A stretch of 64,000 nt of DNA, taken from assembly GCA_033439265.1 (NCBI GenBank), contig JAVTVX010000027.1, positions 15,001 through 79,000 on the forward strand, read 5' to 3'. The notes under the pieces are model-generated. The model ran no database searches. It worked only from the letters and a program-made list of their open reading frames with translations, and was not told the origin of the DNA. Source of the DNA: Dillenia suffruticosa. Lineage: Eukaryota > Streptophyta > Magnoliopsida > Dilleniales > Dilleniaceae. The translations under genes and the position numbers were made by a program. Shown here piece after piece: positions 58,601 to 64,000 of the stretch. The stretch's first letter is position 1; each line of letters starts with the position of its first letter.

Positions 58601-60575
58601 TAGTTAGTTCTTTGTCTCTCTCTATTCGCTTTATTAACTCAACCTCTCGATCTCTCAGTCATTCAAACTCTTAGGCCTTCGGATCTCTCGGTTGTTCCCA
58701 CTCCTTATTGGATATTTTCTGTCAATATGGAAGTAATTCTCATTACACGATAAATCCAACATATGATCATCCAATAAGAAATAAAATTTCTGACAAGTTT
58801 AAACCTTTTTTAACTTGATATGAGCCTCCCCTAGTTTCGGGGAAACCTTTCTTAATAAGGAAACAAATTTTTATGACAATTAGAACTTTTCTTAATCGTC
58901 ATGATTCTAAATCCTTTAAAATTCTTTGACTATAATTTTTATAATTTCATAAGATTTTTAGTGATCTTCCTACAAGGGAACTAGGGTTTCTACACTTATA
59001 AACGCACATGAGACTTGTCATGCATGCATGTTATATATACTCAGTACAAACAACCAGTCAGATACGTTTAATAACTCTACACTTATCACAAAGAGCCAAC
59101 ACGGGGTTATTTTATAACCCTATTCAATTTATTTTTTATTCTTTTTTCACTGCTCTTTCTAACTTGAGCGTCAAAACCTTTCCACCAAACTATCCTCTGC
59201 TGGTATTTGCAGGTCTCACAATTCACGAAGGCCTAGAAAACTCATCTACACCGGCTCTTCACTCGAGTTAGCGGAGTTGTTATCTGTAGAGCAAAACTCA
59301 TTTCCATCAAAGGATAATAGATTCAAGGCCTTAAAGTTTGAGTGTCGCAATCTTTGATACCATAACCAACACTTATCTTCTTTACAAATATTGGCATGTT
59401 GATTGGTGGTCTTTAAATTCAATGGAAAGCACGTGCGTTCCCTAGAGAATATAAAAACTTCTACATCATGAGGATCATAAATAGTGCAAAAATAATTAAA
59501 AATTGTTTTAATAATAACCGCTTTATGCTCAATAAACTTTTACATAGTTCAGGCGTCAAAAAATACATTGCGGAAGAGTTTGTTACAGGTGGATTTGGCT
59601 TCACAGATGATGGCTCTACTAACTCGAACTGGGAGGTTGGGCCATCCTCTGATCACAATTAATGAGTCCTACAAAAGAACACCAGAGGGTGCTTTGATGG
59701 CGGAGACTCCAATGCTTAACTTAGAGAGCGATTTTCGAAAGTAAAAAATAGATCGAATGAAATTGCTCATGCATTGTGTACGAGTTTAGAGAATATAAGT
59801 GTGCGTATCTAGTCGATTGACCCCCTGATATATATATATATAGTTATTGGACATAAGAGATGTGCATCAGCAAGGCATTGAAACCCTAGTTGCTATGTGT
59901 AAGTGTCTCAAGATTATAGGGTTACGATGAGAAGATTCTACAAGATCTCAATGATGCTCGATTAGGAAAGTCCAGGCTGTTACGTAGATTTTTCTTTATG
60001 CGTTGGGGGTCTCCCTTCCATTTATGGGAAATTCCTTCCATGTCTGTCGAAGAAATGAATATTAACCTTAGTAAGTTGGGGATGATCACTAATCGCCAAG
60101 TGAGTATTGCGACCAACTGTCCGTTTGATGATACGTTTAAGTCAATGCACCTTACGGTAAGGGTTTGGAGGGTCTAAAATCTCATGATAGTAACAAACCG
60201 AGCGACTAGTTGATCGAGTGAATACCGACCAACTAAACGACTGTGCCACCAAGAGATATTCGTTACGCTGCAAACTGGTTTTGAGCCCAATACAACATGG
60301 GCCGCTTCGACCATGCATCATTATTTGCTCCCACTCTTGTTGTGGTTTCGGAGAAGAAACGTTAGGAGTATATTCTAAAGAAGACCCTTTGGATTTGCAA
60401 ATCAAAACATTAAATGCGGCACATGTCGCTTCGGTTAATGCAAACCATCTCGACATGCTTTTTATTCTGCTCACTTGTCGATTGGCTCCCCATTATTTCC
60501 TTCATCTTTTTAGCAATTAAGCTTTTCAGCAATTAAGTTTTTCAGCAATTTAGCTTTCTGCAAAGATCTCCTAAA
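58601..60575. other. Repeat-derived DNA without recognisable genes
   Basis: CT-rich sequence at 58610-58700 follows the primer-site relic. Around 59660-59860 is a fragment that shares ACTTAGAGAGCGATTTTCGA-like wording with 51100-51180, probably an LTR family. A (TA)n run lies at 59828-59841. ORFs at 59008, 59468, 60142 and 60218 match nothing I know. Confidence 0.4.
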
Positions 60576-60579
60576 AGAA

Positions 60580-61385
60580 ATGGCTAAGGGTTCATCATCT
60601 GGTTCTTCTTCGGGCATCAGAGATATCAAGAGCACCATATCGTAGAAGGAACTATGCGAGATCCGAAATGTTATGCTGTTAGGTGACAACCTTGAAATCA
60701 TGTCGGTGATTGATGCCGATAGAGCCAACATGGTCTTGGGGAATCGAGCTCCGATATACAAACAATCAGTGAAATTTGGTCTAATGGTTTCATACACCGG
60801 CCCTATTGCTAGGGTCTTGTTACGTTGGAAAATATTCCCCACTTTGCTGATTCCCATTACTTGGCGTTTGATGGTAGCATTTATTTCTCTAATGAGTTTC
60901 TGTCGGTTACGCTTCGATTTCGAAGTCTTGGCATCTATGTTCTCATTAAAGAAGTGTGGGAAGGGGGCTCTATTAGAGGTTGGTTCTGTTTGCAGACTCA
61001 GCTAGAATCAATTTGGAAGTTTTTCTACAATGAGACCAACGACAAAAACCTAGATGTACAAGTACTTTTTCGTCAAGTTCTTGGAGGAAGGCCTAATGCT
61101 GAGGCTTCTGTCACCCGATGCAGACCCGTTTACAGGGTTGAAGCCTTACAAAAATTGTCATAATTTGGGCTTTGTGTAGTCTATATGTGAATATTGTGAG
61201 GCTTCACGGAGAAGCGTTTGGATTAACCGTCTCCTAGACAACGAGATATTGTTGCTAGCGAGTGTGTTGCCTAATGAAAGGAGGGGAATCAAGAGGCCCT
61301 TGTTACTCGAGAGGATGAAGAAGAAAGATGTGGATTGCTTGCGTTTCCTCGCAGAGGAGGATTTGAAAGAGGTCACTACTACTTG
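60580..61385 (+). pseudogene. Unrecognised degenerate coding segment, probably transposon-derived
   Basis: From ATG 60580 (MAKGSSSGSSSGIRDIKS) the frame meets one TAG at about 60643, then stays open to about 60825. Coding character then appears to switch frame to 60825-61163 (GSIYFSNEFLSVTLRFRSLG) and again to about 61175-61384, ending in a lysine/glutamate-rich tail and TGA. The middle vaguely recalls N-terminal regions of plant retrotransposon-associated proteins, but I do not recognise a domain. The location just upstream of a gypsy LTR fits a transposon origin. Confidence 0.4.
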
Positions 61386-61721
61386 ACGGATGAGGGAGAG
61401 ATCAGTGGGGGCTCCAAAAGAGACCCGGAGCGTGTTGAGGGCTCATTCTCTTGATTCGACCCCGCTTGCCTCAATTAAGGGCTAAGATGCTATTGTGAGA
61501 GTTCCCCGAATAGGAGTTCAGTGAGAGCCCAAAGAGAGATCTTCCGCTGCCTTAGGACTTGCTCGGTTAACTACTGACAAGCCAGCAGAGTTAGCAATAG
61601 TGAGCTCGATGGTGGGCATTCTGTAAGTGGAATTGGTAGGGGTTCCTCGATAAGGAAGTTGCCATAAGAAGCAGTTGTAGGTGCTATAGCCATGGGAGTG
61701 GGAGTAATTAAGGGGACTGAT

Positions 61722-63130
61722 AATATGCAATTTATTGAATTTATTTTTGTTATCATGGTTTGAATTTGAATTGTTTAATACCCTAATGGTTGGTTTTATT
61801 GAATTTTATTTTTAGGAGGTTGAATTTGAAGATTTGGAGCACATTGGGCTTATTGAGGCAATTTTGGAGATAATTGGGTCAAGATATCTTATTGGGCTTT
61901 GAAGAAGTGGAACTTGAATTCTAATTTCAACATTTTTGTAATATTTTTACTTTTAGTAAAAATATTTTAGTGGAAGAAAAAGTTTTGTAATTTACCTAAT
62001 TTTAGATCTCCTAGTTGATTTAGAAGTCTACATGGAAGGCAAGAGCACATTCATATATTTTCATTCCAAGAGGACCGGCTGCCCTGGCATATATGTTACA
62101 CAATAAGTTGCATTCAACACACATATATATATATTCAAAGAGGGCTGCTGGCGGCAGAGAGACACAATACATTCCAAGAGGAGGCGGCTGCATCTTTGGG
62201 GAAGAAGGAAAAGTCACATAAGCCAAAGACTTATTTTCTTCACTAGGTTTTTATTTTTTTTTTCTTCTTAGGATCATTTTTTTATTTTTTTGTGTTGATA
62301 CTTACCACCATGAGTGGATAGTTCATTTATATTCTGATTCAAGGGGGATTTTAATCGATTGTTTTTCATTGTGAGATTATGTTCTTAATTTAATTTCTTG
62401 CCCTTTATTCAAGTATTCATTGATTCTTGATTTATTTTTAGGGAAACCTAATATTGGTTAATTTGACAATTTAATTGAATATCAGTTTTCCTATTGTTAT
62501 CCAGAAATTCAGTGATCCGTAATTGTCATGAATGAATGGTACGAGTAGCGAATAGGTTATTTATGTTTATGGGTTGTTGCCGATATTCATGTTAACCTAG
62601 GGAATCGATGGAACAAAATCGAATAATTGTGCGGCTATCCTGGTTATTTGTATTTTGGTTTAACTGTTTTCACAGAATTTAATGCTGTTATTATTTGATA
62701 TGGAACGCTATCGTGCCCAGTCTATTAATGATAAATTTTGATTGGATGCTGGGTTTGGTCAATTAAATTAGGAAAACACAAGATTTATAACGGCTATCCT
62801 AATAGATCTAAGGTTTAATGCTTGAATCGCAAGAATAATATTTTTTTAACCAATGATCAATAAGACAATCGAATATATGAACCCTTGGATCGGAGTTTGG
62901 TAAATTGAATTTCTTCTTTAAATTTTAATATTTTTTTGCATATTTGATTTGTTTTTTAATTTTTGCTATTTAATTTTGATTTAGGAATTTATTTTATAAA
63001 CCCCCATTTTATTTTTACATTAACTAAGAGATTGAATTAACATAATTCTCTTGGGATTCGACCTGGTAACCACTATTGCTACAGTTTGTTGCATTGGGGA
63101 AATCAGTATTAATTTGAGGGTTTTGACAAC
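61722..63130 (+). mobile_element. Tat/Athila-type gypsy 5' LTR (boundaries approximate)
   Basis: Sequence between a probable TG start (TGATAATATGC near 61722) and TTTTGACA near 63128, just before the primer-binding site. The length of about 1.4 kb suits Tat/Athila LTRs. It contains T-rich promoter/terminator-like stretches at 61925-61990 and 62265-62300. Only one LTR is inside the window, so the limits cannot be confirmed. Confidence 0.5.
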
Positions 63131-63142
63131 CCGACCAAATTT

Positions 63143-63160
63143 TGGCGCCGTTGCCGGGGA
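63143..63160 (+). other. Primer-binding site of the gypsy element (tRNA-Asp type)
   Basis: TGGCGCCGTTGCCGGGGA is the well-known primer-binding site of plant Tat/Athila-like gypsy elements, complementary to the 3' end of a tRNA commonly assigned as tRNA-Asp. It fixes the element's orientation as plus and marks the LTR end a few bases upstream. Confidence 0.8.
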
Positions 63161-63214
63161 ACTATTTTGATTTCTTAGTTGTGTTATCTTTATTATTTGT
63201 TTTGCTGATCTTTT

Positions 63215-64000
63215 ATGACCCATTCTTCTCAAGGAAGTGAATTGGAATATATTCATGAAATTGAGAAAACTGCTCGCCGATTGAGAAAGGAGGCCAGACA
63301 GAGGAAATGTAAGTTACGCTGAAAACCAATTTTTAACATCGATTTGACAAATTGTGATAGGTCTATTTTTGAAGAAAAAAAAGAAAAGATGGCCGACCGT
63401 GAGAGAACCTTGAAGGAATTGGCTGCACCCAATCTAAATCAACAACCCTTGTGCATCGAATACCCAACTCTTGAGGTAGCATTCGAACTTAAATCTGGTT
63501 TGATTCACTTACTGCCTACTTTTTGTGGTCTCCCAGGTGAGAATCCATATAAACATTTAAAAGAATTTCATGTTGTCTGTTCGAGTATGAAACCCCAAGG
63601 AGTGACTGAGGAACAGATTAAGTTGAGAGCCTTTCCCTTTTCCCTGAAAGATAAGACAAAGGATTGGTTGTACTACCTACCTCCGGGTTCAATACATACA
63701 TGGAATGGAATGCAGAGATTATTTTTAGAAAAATTTTTCCCTACATCTAGAGCTGCCAACATTCGAAAGGAGATATGTGGGATCAGACAGATTAGTGGAG
63801 AAACATTATATGAATACTTTGAGAGGTTCAAACAACTCTGTGCTAGCTGTCCACATCATCAAATACCGGAACAACTCTTGATTCAATATTTTTATGAAGG
63901 ACTTCTACCCATGGATAGAAGTATGGTAGATGCGGCCAGCGGAGGAGCCTTGGTAAATAAAACACCTGAAGAAGCCAGACAATTGATCACAAATATGGCA
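63215..64000 (+). pseudogene. Gypsy gag, partial, with one in-frame stop
   Basis: ATG 63215 lies 55 bp after the primer site. Codon 36 is TGA (63320-63322); after it the same frame is open to the window end, with another ATG at 63389 giving 204 uninterrupted codons. The residues match the retrotransposon gag capsid domain (family Retrotrans_gag): AFPFSLKDKTKDWLYYLPPG, W..M...FLEKFFP, ISGETLYEYFERFKQLCASC, LIQYFYEGL. The rest of gag and pol would lie beyond 64000. The copy is otherwise fresh-looking. Confidence 0.8.

Overview
This window is nuclear DNA from a flowering plant, most likely a eudicot. The evidence is four intron-containing genes of plant-specific or plant-typical families, GT-AG introns, AT-rich intergenic DNA, and a heavy load of plant retrotransposons (Copia, Ty3/gypsy of the Tat/Athila type, LINE, a tRNA-derived SINE, MITE-like DNA elements). 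I cannot name the species. I see no CRISPR array, operon or prokaryotic feature.

Four genes look intact, and each exon chain keeps an open frame from start to stop. (1) 797-10064, minus strand: serine/threonine protein phosphatase 7 (PP7), 5 exons, 434 codons. Its 4.7-kb third intron holds a Tourist-like element, and its 2.8-kb second intron holds a broken F-box pseudogene with a 55-bp inverted copy of its own 3' end. (2) 20660-42541, plus strand: TRAPPC11, a TRAPP tethering-complex subunit, 9 exons, 1192 codons, stretched to 22 kb by transposons in introns 2, 5 and 6. (3) 47061-49152, plus strand: a plant intracellular Ras-group-related LRR protein (PIRL), 3 exons, 579 codons. (4) 53489-56641, plus strand: a tonoplast monosaccharide transporter of the TST/MSSP family, 5 exons, 715 codons. 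The genes are not functionally linked; they are ordinary neighbours in a plant chromosome.

Layout: 1-345 LINE remnant; 797-10064 PP7; 10180-18252 a long-terminal-inverted-repeat DNA element split by a complete but degenerate minus-strand Copia element (11088-17802, with a very GC-rich leader); 18893-20267 a short LTR element of TRIM type; 20660-42541 TRAPPC11 with a LINE plus hAT-like insertion (intron 2), an antisense Copia and a SINE (intron 5), and a gypsy-like deletion derivative with its own nested element and a hairpin (intron 6); 42542-47060 intergenic; PIRL; 49153-53488 intergenic; TST/MSSP; then 56642-64000, a retrotransposon graveyard ending in a gypsy LTR, a tRNA-Asp-type primer site and the start of a gag gene that runs off the window.

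The observations most worth following are the F-box-derived fold-back at 6537-6731 (a possible young small-RNA locus), a second fold-back inside an LTR at 36574-36836, the GC-rich retrotransposon leader at 16322-16790, and transposon ends lying within about 115-400 bp of the PP7 and TRAPPC11 start codons. I did not find a convincing new multi-gene system.
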